Shown here: positions 1 through 7,186 of the stretch, in pieces
Position numbering within the stretch: the first letter of the stretch is position 1
Layout: every line of letters starts with the position of its first letter
Made by a program: the position numbers and the translations under genes
From: Sandarakinorhabdus sp.
Lineage (GTDB): Bacteria; Pseudomonadota; Alphaproteobacteria; Sphingomonadales; Sphingomonadaceae
DNA length: 64,000 bases
Direction of reading: 5' to 3'
Assembly: GCA_020692215.1 (NCBI GenBank)
Contig: JAIMKW010000001.1
Span: 408,442-472,441 of the forward strand
Notes under the pieces: model-generated
What the model was told of the DNA's origin: nothing
The model's input: the letters and a program-made list of their open reading frames with translations, nothing else
Database searches by the model: none

Positions 1-63
1 CAGCCCGAAAGCTTCAAGGCGATCGTGGAACAGGTGATGGCGGGCCGCACGGCTGCTGCCTGA
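1..63 (+). CDS. rplT: 50S ribosomal protein L20, C-terminal end (partial)
   Basis: The first 63 bases are an open frame ending in TGA that encodes a 20-residue tail. It begins QPESFKAIVEQ and ends in an alanine-rich stretch, which resembles the C-terminus of ribosomal protein L20 (typically a PEAFKALVEQA-like segment). L20 binds 23S rRNA and is essential for early 50S assembly. The gene directly precedes pheS-pheT, the common order rplT-pheS-pheT in alphaproteobacteria, and this supports the call. A strong terminator follows. Only the tail is visible, so the call rests on the short match plus synteny. Confidence 0.72.
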   Translation, partial: QPESFKAIVEQVMAGRTAAA

Positions 64-88
64 GCCCTTTCGCTGGCCGACCGACAAC

Positions 89-127
89 AAAAGGGGGCGC
101 GGGGCAGCAGGCTTCGCGCCCCCTTTT
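89..127 (+). terminator. Rho-independent terminator after rplT
   Basis: A perfect 13-bp inverted repeat has its arms at 89-101 and 115-127. It is GC-rich at the core, with an A-tract on the left and four Ts on the right. It lies 25 bases after the rplT stop and about 75 bases before pheS, so it should end or attenuate the ribosomal-protein transcript. The symmetrical A/T tails would let it work in both directions. Confidence 0.85.
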
Positions 128-201
128 CCTTTGCCCATCTTTCGTTTTGCGGGGGTGGCCGCTAGGCGCATGAGCAGCAAGGCTCCCGTGGGGATATGAA
201 C

Positions 202-1275
202 ATGACGACTGACGCCCTGAAAGGCGAATTGCTGGCCGCGCTGGAGGCTGCCGGGACCCTTGATGCTGTCGAGGCCGTGCGCGTGCAGGCCCTGGGCAAA
301 AGTGGTTCGATCACGCAGTTGATGAAGAGCCTGGGCGGCATGGCACCCGAAGAACGGCTGCGCGTGGCGCCGTCCTATCAGGCGCTGCGCGAGAGTGTTT
401 CAGCGGCAATCGAGGCAAAGAAGGCGGCGCTGGGCCGCGCCGCGCTGGATTTGCGCCTTGCTGCTGAACGGCTGGACATGAGTTTGCCGGCCACGCCTTC
501 GCCCCACGGCAGTGTTCACCCGATCAGCCAGGTGATGGACGAGCTTTCGGAGATTTTCGCCGACCTTGGCTTTGCGGTGGCCGAGGGGCCCGAAATCGAG
601 ACCGACTGGTACAATTTCACCGCGCTGAACATTCCGCCCGAGCATCCGGCGCGCGCAATGCACGACACCTTCTATGTGCGACCAGAAGCGGGTGGCGAGC
701 GGATGGTTCTGCGCACCCACACCTCGCCCGTGCAGATCCGTACGATGATGAGCCAGAAGCCACCCATTCGCATCATTGCGCCCGGCCGCGTCTATCGGTC
801 GGATTCGGATGCCACGCACACGCCGATGTTCCACCAAGTCGAGGGGCTGGTCATCGACCGCGACATTCACCTCGGCCATCTGAAATGGACGCTGGAAACC
901 TTCGTGAAGGCCTTCTTCGAGGTGGACGACGTGACGCTGAGGCTGCGGCCGAGCTATTTTCCCTTCACCGAGCCAAGCGTCGAAGTGGATGTGGGATGCA
1001 GCTGGGAGGGCGGCACACTGAAAGTCGGGGGATCTGCTTCCTGGCTGGAAATCCTGGGCGCCGGAATGGTGCACCCGCGCGTGATTGCGAATTGCGGGCT
1101 TGATCCGGACGCGTGGCAGGGCTTTGCCTTCGGCTGCGGGATCGATCGGCTTGCCATGCTGAAATATGGGATGACGGATCTGCGCGCCTTCTTCGATGCC
1201 GACCTGCGCTGGACGCGGCATTTCGGCTTTGGTGCCCTTGATATGCCCACCCTTTCGGCGGGAGTGGGCGCATGA
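202..1275 (+). CDS. pheS: Phenylalanine--tRNA ligase alpha subunit
   Basis: This is the catalytic alpha chain of the cytoplasmic (alpha-beta)2 PheRS, which charges tRNA-Phe with phenylalanine. The product has about 357 residues, close to the usual 330-360. An N-terminal coiled-coil tRNA-contacting segment (about 1-95) is followed by the class II catalytic core, with [11 protein letters not shown], the motif 2 region around [17 protein letters not shown] and the motif 3 sequence [10 protein letters not shown] near the C-terminus. An in-frame ATG also occurs at 196, but the GGGG at 190-193 is 8 bases from the ATG at 202 and only 2 from the one at 196, so 202 was chosen. The stop overlaps the pheT start as ATGA. 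Confidence 0.97.
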   Translation: MTTDALKGELLAALEAAGTLDAVEAVRVQALGKSGSITQLMKSLGGMAPEERLRVAPSYQALRESVSAAIEAKKAALGRAALDLRLAAERLDMSLPATPSPHGSVHPISQVMDELSEIFADLGFAVAEGPEIETDWYNFTALNIPPEHPARAMHDTFYVRPEAGGERMVLRTHTSPVQIRTMMSQKPPIRIIAPGRVYRSDSDATHTPMFHQVEGLVIDRDIHLGHLKWTLETFVKAFFEVDDVTLRLRPSYFPFTEPSVEVDVGCSWEGGTLKVGGSASWLEILGAGMVHPRVIANCGLDPDAWQGFAFGCGIDRLAMLKYGMTDLRAFFDADLRWTRHFGFGALDMPTLSAGVGA

Positions 1276-3647
1276 AATTTTCGCTGAGCTGGCTGCAGCG
1301 CTATCTGGAAACGACAGCGGACGCACAGGCTATTGCCGAAGGCCTGACCCGGCTGGGCCTGGAAGTGGAGGGGATCGAGAACCCCGCCGCCAGTCTGGCG
1401 CCGTTCGTGATTGCCCGCGTGCTGAGCGCCGAGCGGCACCCACAGGCAGACAAGCTGCAGGTGCTGCGTGTCGATACCGGCTCTGGCGAGCCGCTGCAGG
1501 TGGTGTGTGGCGCCCCCAATGCGCGCGCCGGACTGCTGGGTGTGTTCGGCCCGGCAGGCGCCCATGTGCCGGGGCTGGATGTGACGCTGAAGGTGGCTTC
1601 GATCCGCGGGGTCGACTCCAACGGCATGATGTGTTCGGCGCGCGAACTGCAGCTTGGCGAAGACCATGATGGCATCCTCGATCTGCCGGCCGATGCGCCG
1701 GTCGGCGCCCGCTACGCCGATTGGGCCGGGCTGGATGACCCTGTGTTCGATGTTGCGATCACGCCCAACCGGCAGGATTGCATGGGCGTGTACGGTATTG
1801 CGCGCGATCTGGCTGCGGCCGGGCTTGGCGCGCTGAAACCGCTGGCTGTGCCGGCAATTCCCGATGGGCCGCCATCGCTGGTGGCCGTTTCGATCGACGA
1901 CAGCGAAGGCTGCCCGGCGTTTCTGGCGCGGTCTGTTTCAGGCGTGGTGAATGGCCCCTCGCCGGAGTGGTTGCAGCTGCTGCTTACGCGCGCGGGTATG
2001 CGGCCCATTTCGGCGCTTGTCGATATCACCAACTATTTCGCCATCGGCCATGGTCGGCCGCTGCATGTTTACGATATGGCAAAACTGCAGGGCGGGCTGG
2101 TCGCCCGCCGGGCAAAGGCGGGCGAGACGCTGGAGGCGCTGAACGGCAAGACCTACACGCTGGACGAGAGCATGACGGTGATTGCCGATGCTGTCGCAGA
2201 GAAGGGCCATGTGCACGACATCGGCGGCATCATGGGCGGGGCTGCATCGGGGGTTTCCGAAACGACGACGGATGTCTTGATCGAAGCGGCTTATTTCAAC
2301 CCGGTGCGGATCGGTGAGACGGGCAGGGCGCTGGGGCTGACATCGGACGCACGGGCGCGGTTCGAAAGGGGCGTTGACCCGGCCTTTGTAGGCCCTGCTC
2401 TCGATCTGGCTGCTGCAATGGTCGGCGATCTGTGCGGCGGCACGATTTCCGTGATGGTGCAGGCTGGCGCGCCGCCCATCGTCGACAAGGTCGTTGCCTT
2501 CGATCCGGCGCGCACGCTGGCGCTGGGCGGGCTGGATGTGCCCGAGGCCGAGCAGCGGGCGATTCTGGAGCGGCTTGGCTTCGGCGTTTCGGGTGCAGGC
2601 GTTCCATGGCAGGTTTCGGTGCCGAGCTGGCGGCGGGACGTGGATGGATCGGCCGATCTTGTTGAAGAGATCGTTCGCCTGCACGGTCTGGACAAGGTGC
2701 AATCCGTGCCGCTGCCGCGACCGGAGGGCGTTGCGACCCCCACGGCGACACCCGCGCAGAAGCTGGAGCGCAGGCTGAAGCGGCTGATGGCCGCGCGCGG
2801 GCTGGACGAGGCGATCACCTGGAGCTTCATATCCGAGGGCGAAGCCGCCCGGTTCGGCGGCCACCACTGGCGGCTGGAGAACCCGCTTTCGGCTGAGCTT
2901 GCGGTGATGCGCGGGTCTCTCCTTCCCGGTCTGGTTGGTGCAGCCGAGCGGAACATGGCGCGCGGCGTGCAATCGGTTCGGCTGTTCCAGCATGGGCGGC
3001 GGTATCTGGCCGATGGCGAGCGCCCGACTCTTGGCATGGTGCTTGCCGGAGATGCCAGCTTGCGCGACTGGCGCCACGGCAAGGCCCGGGCGTTCGATGC
3101 GTTCGATGTGAAAGCTGAGGTGGTTGCAGCCCTGGCGGCGGCAGGTGCCCCTGTCGAGCGCCTGCAGACCGTGCAGCCGGCTTCGGCGCATTATCACCCC
3201 GGGCGATCGGCAAAGCTGGTTCTGGGCAAGGCCGTGCTGGCCGAGTTTGGCGAATTGCACCCCGATGTGCTGGGGGATCTGGATCAGGCCATGGCGGCTG
3301 AGGTGTATCTGGACGCCGTGCCCGAACGGCGTGCGAAGCGGGCGCGGCCTGCGTTCAGCCCCCCTGCGCTTCAGCCGGTGCGGCGGGACTTCGCATTTCT
3401 GGTGCCCCAGGGCGTTGCGGCCGAAGCGCTGCTGCGTGCCGTGAAGGGTGCGGACAAGCTGCTGATTGCAGACGCAGCCCTGTTCGACCGTTTTGTGGGC
3501 ACGGGTGTTCCCGAGGGGCAGGTGAGCCTGGCGGTTGCGGTGACGTTGCAGCCCGTGGAAAAGACCCTGACCGATGCCGAAATCGAGGCTGTTGCAGCGT
3601 CGATCGTGGGTGCCGCGGGGAAGATTGGCGCAACGCTTCGGGGCTGA
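1272..3647 (+). CDS. pheT: Phenylalanine--tRNA ligase beta subunit
   Basis: This is the beta chain of PheRS, with 791 residues, the standard length. Visible blocks in order are an N-terminal tRNA-binding (EMAP-like) domain at about 40-150 with [11 protein letters not shown], the B3/B4 editing domain in the middle (around [18 protein letters not shown]), the B5 region with [19 protein letters not shown], a catalytic-like domain, and a C-terminal FDX-ACB anticodon-binding domain of about 95 residues (from about VRRDFAFLV). It is translationally coupled to pheS through a 4-base overlap. It is followed at once by a strong terminator, so pheS-pheT is a two-gene unit. Confidence 0.97.
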   Translation: MKFSLSWLQRYLETTADAQAIAEGLTRLGLEVEGIENPAASLAPFVIARVLSAERHPQADKLQVLRVDTGSGEPLQVVCGAPNARAGLLGVFGPAGAHVPGLDVTLKVASIRGVDSNGMMCSARELQLGEDHDGILDLPADAPVGARYADWAGLDDPVFDVAITPNRQDCMGVYGIARDLAAAGLGALKPLAVPAIPDGPPSLVAVSIDDSEGCPAFLARSVSGVVNGPSPEWLQLLLTRAGMRPISALVDITNYFAIGHGRPLHVYDMAKLQGGLVARRAKAGETLEALNGKTYTLDESMTVIADAVAEKGHVHDIGGIMGGAASGVSETTTDVLIEAAYFNPVRIGETGRALGLTSDARARFERGVDPAFVGPALDLAAAMVGDLCGGTISVMVQAGAPPIVDKVVAFDPARTLALGGLDVPEAEQRAILERLGFGVSGAGVPWQVSVPSWRRDVDGSADLVEEIVRLHGLDKVQSVPLPRPEGVATPTATPAQKLERRLKRLMAARGLDEAITWSFISEGEAARFGGHHWRLENPLSAELAVMRGSLLPGLVGAAERNMARGVQSVRLFQHGRRYLADGERPTLGMVLAGDASLRDWRHGKARAFDAFDVKAEVVAALAAAGAPVERLQTVQPASAHYHPGRSAKLVLGKAVLAEFGELHPDVLGDLDQAMAAEVYLDAVPERRAKRARPAFSPPALQPVRRDFAFLVPQGVAAEALLRAVKGADKLLIADAALFDRFVGTGVPEGQVSLAVAVTLQPVEKTLTDAEIEAVAASIVGAAGKIGATLRG

Positions 3648-3660
3648 CGATTCCAGTGCA

Positions 3661-3698
3661 AAAAGGGGGCGCGCCTTGCGGCGCGCCCCCCCTTTTTT
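3661..3698. terminator. Bidirectional terminator between pheT and the OmpA-like gene
   Basis: A perfect 11-bp GC-rich stem has its arms at 3665-3675 and 3680-3690 around a 4-base loop. Four As precede it and six Ts follow two extra Cs. It sits 13 bases after the pheT stop and 16 bases before the stop of the convergent lipoprotein gene, so it can serve both transcripts. Confidence 0.9.
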
Positions 3699-3714
3699 GC
3701 AGAGTTTGCGAAGC

Positions 3715-4386
3715 CTACTGCCGGATCTGATCCTGCGTGACCGGAACGATGCGGATTTCCACCCGGCGGTTTTGCGCGCGGCCTTCCGGCGTATCGTTCG
3801 AGGCCACTGGCTGGGTGTAGCCAAAGCCGCGGGTCTGCATCCGGGCCGGTGAGACCGCAAAGCTCTGAAGCGATCCGGCAACGGCTTCGGCGCGCTGTTC
3901 GGACAGGCGCTGGTTCACGGCTGCGCTGCCGACATTGTCGGTATGGCCATAGATGCCGACGACCGTGGATGGAAAGTCGTTCAGGACCTTGGCAACCTGC
4001 GCCAACTGGCCGCGCATTTCCGGCTTCACGATGGCCGAGTTGAAATCGAAGGTGATGGTGTCGGGCATGGTCAGCTGGATTTCATCGCCTTCGCGCTCGA
4101 CTTCGATGCCAGTGCCCGCGGTGGCTGCGCGCAGTTCACGCTCTTGCTTGTCCATATAGCCGCCAACCGCGCCGCCGGCGATGGACCCGACGCCAGCGCC
4201 AATCAGCGCCCCGGTGTTGCCGCCGATCAGCGCACCCAGAAGGGCGCCCCCGGCACCGCCCGCAAGCGCGCCCTTGCCGCCTTGCGTCATGGTGCGTTGC
4301 CCGGTGACCGGATCGGTCGCGCAGCCGGTGGTGATGATGAGGGCGGTCATGGCGCCTGCCAGAACCAGTTTCGACGGTGTAGTCAT
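3715..4386 (-). CDS. OmpA-family lipoprotein with glycine-zipper segment
   Basis: This 223-residue envelope protein probably anchors the outer membrane to peptidoglycan. A hydrophobic leader ends at Cys22 (ITTGC), a lipobox-like site, although the -3 residue is Thr rather than Leu. Residues about 35-75 form a glycine-zipper-like membrane segment (repeated GG/GAL patterns), followed by YMDKQERELR. The C-terminal 110 residues are an OmpA-like domain with the peptidoglycan-binding sequence YGHTDNVGS and a terminal NRRVEIRIVP, resembling E. coli YiaD. AGGAGA lies about 7 bases before the ATG. The gene is alone on its strand apart from the hydrolase upstream. Confidence 0.9.
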   Translation of the reverse strand: MTTPSKLVLAGAMTALIITTGCATDPVTGQRTMTQGGKGALAGGAGGALLGALIGGNTGALIGAGVGSIAGGAVGGYMDKQERELRAATAGTGIEVEREGDEIQLTMPDTITFDFNSAIVKPEMRGQLAQVAKVLNDFPSTVVGIYGHTDNVGSAAVNQRLSEQRAEAVAGSLQSFAVSPARMQTRGFGYTQPVASNDTPEGRAQNRRVEIRIVPVTQDQIRQ

Positions 4387-4452
4387 ACAATGTTCTCCTG
4401 ATGTCGGGATCGTCTTGCGCTTCGCTATTCAGAAGTCCCGCATATGGCTCAA

Positions 4453-5217
4453 CTAGACTGTCTGCCCGATTGTTCCAAGCGGAATGCGCCCCACATCCAG
4501 CCAGCGGCGGATCATGGCCGACACCTGGTCCATCGCTTCGAATTGCAGCATGTGGCCGGAGGCTGCGACCTGGCCGGTGGTGATCCAGCGGCTTGCGCGC
4601 GCAAGATCTGCCAGCCGGTTGACGGGTTTGTCGATTGCGACGACCAGCGTTGGGACCGCCAGCCTTTCAAGCGCTGCCGGGCCATCATAGGCGAGGACTT
4701 CGTCCCAGGCGCAACGGACCGTTTCAGCGGGCGTATCCGCCATGGTTTCGACAAGCGGGGCAAAGCGCGCTTCATCCACGGGGCCGACAAGCTGTGCGCT
4801 GGCGAAAGCGCGCAGGATTTCGGCCGGGTCGCGCGCTGCCAGCTGGCGGCGCAGCGCTTCACCCGAAGCCCTCACTTTCTCGGTTGCAACGATGTGGGCC
4901 GGATCCAGAAGAATGGCTCCAGCAACGCGCTCGGGGGCGGCGGCTGCCACTTCCAGCGCGACCTGGCCGCCCATGGAGTGGCCGCAGACAAGGAAACGCA
5001 GTGGGGCAACCTCCAGCACGGCAGCTGCCTGCGCCCGGATCGAGAGATCTGTCGAGCCTTTGGACTGCCCGTGCCCGAGCAGGTCGACGAGGCAGTGCGG
5101 AGCCTCTGGAAAGGCCTCGGCAACGGGCAGCATGGCGTGATGATCGCAGCACCAGCCGTGAATGTGGACGAAGGGCAGCGCGCCGGCACCCGATATGCTA
5201 TGCGTATGGAGAGACAT
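4453..5217 (-). CDS. Alpha/beta-fold hydrolase (cytoplasmic, BioH-like size)
   Basis: This 254-residue single-domain alpha/beta hydrolase has no signal peptide. The nucleophile elbow is GHSMGG with Ser81. The probable acid is Asp196 (VAIDKPVN) and the catalytic His is about 222 (ASGHMLQFE). HIHGWCCDH at about 18-26 supplies the oxyanion-hole region. The fold and length match esterases such as BioH, MenH or haloperoxidase-like enzymes, but nothing here fixes the substrate. It lies 66 bases upstream of the OmpA-like gene on the same strand and is divergent from the CNNM-type gene 72 bases away. Confidence 0.85.
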   Translation of the reverse strand: MSLHTHSISGAGALPFVHIHGWCCDHHAMLPVAEAFPEAPHCLVDLLGHGQSKGSTDLSIRAQAAAVLEVAPLRFLVCGHSMGGQVALEVAAAAPERVAGAILLDPAHIVATEKVRASGEALRRQLAARDPAEILRAFASAQLVGPVDEARFAPLVETMADTPAETVRCAWDEVLAYDGPAALERLAVPTLVVAIDKPVNRLADLARASRWITTGQVAASGHMLQFEAMDQVSAMIRRWLDVGRIPLGTIGQTV

Positions 5218-5289
5218 GGCGCATCGATAGCATGGCCTGTTGCAGAAGGCTTGAGGACTCTGGCGCTTCCCGGCATAGAAGGGATGACC

Positions 5290-6588
5290 ATGTCATTTCC
5301 CTGGACTGATGTCGCGATCATCCTCGCGCTGATTGCGCTGAACGGCTTCTTTGCGGGTGCCGAACTGGCAATTGTTTCTGCGCGCCGGGCGCGGCTGCAG
5401 ATCATGGAGCGTGCGAATGTTCGTGGCGCTGGCACTGCGCTCAAGCTGCAGTCCGAGCAGGGGCGTTTCCTTTCGGCAGTCCAGATCGGGATCACGCTGG
5501 TGGGCGTGGCGAACGGGGCCTATTCCGGCGCCAGCCTGGCTGGCCCTGCCGGCGTGTGGCTTGAAGGGCTGGGTGTGCCCGCAGCCTGGTCTTCGCAGGC
5601 CGGCTTCGCTTTCGTGATCGTGATCGTGACCTATCTTTCGCTGATCATCGGCGAGCTTGTGCCCAAACAGCTTTCGCTGGGCGCACCCGAGCGCATTGCA
5701 GTGGCCGTTGCCCCGATCATGGATGTGGTGACACGGGTGACTGCGCCGTTTGTGAGCCTTCTGGATGCCTCCACATCGTTGATATTCCGGTTGCTTGGCG
5801 TATCGCGAGGGGGCGATCAGTCGGTGACGGAGGAAGAGCTTCGCCATGTGGTTGCCGAAGCGGAATCGGCCGGAGTTATCGAAGGCAAGGAGCGCGAGCT
5901 GATTTCCGGCATCATGCGCTTTGCCGACCGACAGGTGCGCGGGGTGATGACCCCGCGCCCGGAAGTGGACTGGATAGACCTGGCGGCATCGCCAGAGGAT
6001 GTGCGCGCCCGGCTGATTTCCACGCCGCATACACGGCTTGCGGTTGGCGAAGGATCCATCGACCGGATTGTGGGCGTGATCCAGGCGCGCGATGCGCTTG
6101 CGGCGCTGCTGGAAGGCAAGGCGATCGATCTGGCGGCGCTGGTGCGGAAGGCGCCGGTCTTGCCCGATGTCGCCGATGCGACAGTGGCGCTGGCGGCCTT
6201 GCGCAATGCGGCTGTCCCGATGGCGATCGTTGTGGACGAGTATGGCCATTTCGAAGGTGTCGTGACCCCGGCCGATCTGCTGGCGGCAATTGCGGGCGAG
6301 TTCCGATCGGACATGGACGAGGGCCACGACCCAGCCATCGTGGAGCGAGAGGATGGCTCGTGCCTGGTTTCGGGCAGCCTGCCGGCAGACGAACTGGCCG
6401 AGCGGCTGGGCTTTGTGCTGGATGAAGAGCGGGACTTTCAGACCGTGGCGGGCCTGGCGCTGGCGGAGTTCGAACATATTCCTGTGACGGGAGAGAGTTT
6501 CGTGGCGCACGGCTTCCGCTTTGAAGTGGTGGATATGGATGGCCGCAAGATCGACAAGATCCTTGTTGCGAAGGTGGAGCAGGCATGA
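5290..6588 (+). CDS. CNNM/CorC-type membrane protein (hemolysin family, UPF0053)
   Basis: This 432-residue integral membrane protein has an N-terminal CNNM (DUF21) transmembrane domain of about 190 residues, with GFFAGAELAIVSARRARLQ and YLSLIIGELVPKQLSL, both hallmarks of the family. A tandem CBS pair follows (from about GVMTPRPEVDWID to DEYGHFEGVVTPADLL), then a C-terminal CorC/HlyC FAD-like domain. Family members are proposed Mg2+/Co2+ exporters; hemolysin is a legacy name. The frame is open far upstream, but AGAAGGG at 5277-5283 sits 6 bases before the ATG at 5290, and family alignment starts there. It overlaps the next gene by ATGA. Confidence 0.9.
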   Translation: MSFPWTDVAIILALIALNGFFAGAELAIVSARRARLQIMERANVRGAGTALKLQSEQGRFLSAVQIGITLVGVANGAYSGASLAGPAGVWLEGLGVPAAWSSQAGFAFVIVIVTYLSLIIGELVPKQLSLGAPERIAVAVAPIMDVVTRVTAPFVSLLDASTSLIFRLLGVSRGGDQSVTEEELRHVVAEAESAGVIEGKERELISGIMRFADRQVRGVMTPRPEVDWIDLAASPEDVRARLISTPHTRLAVGEGSIDRIVGVIQARDALAALLEGKAIDLAALVRKAPVLPDVADATVALAALRNAAVPMAIVVDEYGHFEGVVTPADLLAAIAGEFRSDMDEGHDPAIVEREDGSCLVSGSLPADELAERLGFVLDEERDFQTVAGLALAEFEHIPVTGESFVAHGFRFEVVDMDGRKIDKILVAKVEQA

Positions 6589-6947
6589 AGGGTTTTCTGT
6601 GGGGCGTGGTGGCCATTGCGGGCCTTGCATGGACCGGCCTTGGCTGGCTTTTCTATACGATCGCAGGGTCGGGTGGCGCAGCCGTGGTGGGGGTGACCCG
6701 CTGGCTGGAGCTGGAGCCTGCCAGCACCCAGTGGATTGCCGATGGCCTGTCGATGGCCGGCGGCATAGCCCAGTGGCTGGTCATTCTGGTGTGGCTGATT
6801 GGCGTGGGTGTTCTGGGATTGCTGGCCTGGCTGGGGAGCGAGGCGATGAACAGTGCAGATGCTGCGGTACCCCGTTACCGGGCGCGCGCCGACGTCGACC
6901 AGGCGGGCATTATCGACGACGAAGTGCGTGACAAGAAGGTTTCATGA
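6585..6947 (+). CDS. Small two-TM membrane protein, partner of the CNNM gene
   Basis: This 120-residue protein has two clear hydrophobic segments, about 4-26 and 62-86, with a charged C-terminal tail rich in Asp/Arg. No enzymatic motif is visible and I do not recognise the family by name. Its start codon overlaps the stop of the CNNM-type gene (ATGA), so the two are translationally coupled. The small protein may be an accessory subunit or simply co-regulated. Base composition matches the neighbours. Confidence 0.72.
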   Translation: MKGFLWGVVAIAGLAWTGLGWLFYTIAGSGGAAVVGVTRWLELEPASTQWIADGLSMAGGIAQWLVILVWLIGVGVLGLLAWLGSEAMNSADAAVPRYRARADVDQAGIIDDEVRDKKVS

Positions 6948-7068
6948 CCGATTCGAAGTGACGGAAAACACTTTACATTCTTTTACAGTTTCGAGTCGGC
7001 TTCTGCCAGGCGGATGCCTTATCCGGCACTTCGCCTGCCGATTGATTAACAGAATTTAATCCAAAATG

Positions 7069-7110
7069 AACGTTTCGTCGGTATAAAAAAACGTTTCGTC
7101 GTCGTATAAA
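7069..7110. promoter_or_regulatory. Duplicated 12-base motif ahead of the beta-helix gene
   Basis: The 12-base sequence AACGTTTCGTCG occurs at 7069-7080 and again at 7090-7101. Each copy is followed by GTATAAA (7081-7087 and 7104-7110, the second after a 2-base TC insertion). The copies are 21 bases apart, about two helical turns, in the only AT-rich stretch of this region and 77-118 bases before the start codon. This layout suggests a tandem operator or two promoter-proximal binding sites. The binding protein is unknown. Confidence 0.45.
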
Positions 7111-7186
7111 GTCTCAAACCCTTGCGCCGTTAATTTTCATGCAAAATCCCAATTGTGGGTCGCACGAAAAAACAAAGGGTTGCATA

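Noticed and set aside
1938..3881. A 647-codon minus-strand frame opposite pheT
   Set aside because: Antisense shadow of pheT that also runs through the terminator; no recognisable protein sequence.
4444..5289. In-frame upstream extension of the CNNM-type protein
   Set aside because: It lies antisense to the alpha/beta hydrolase gene, adds a non-conserved Cys/His-rich region, and the ribosome site is just before the ATG at 5290.
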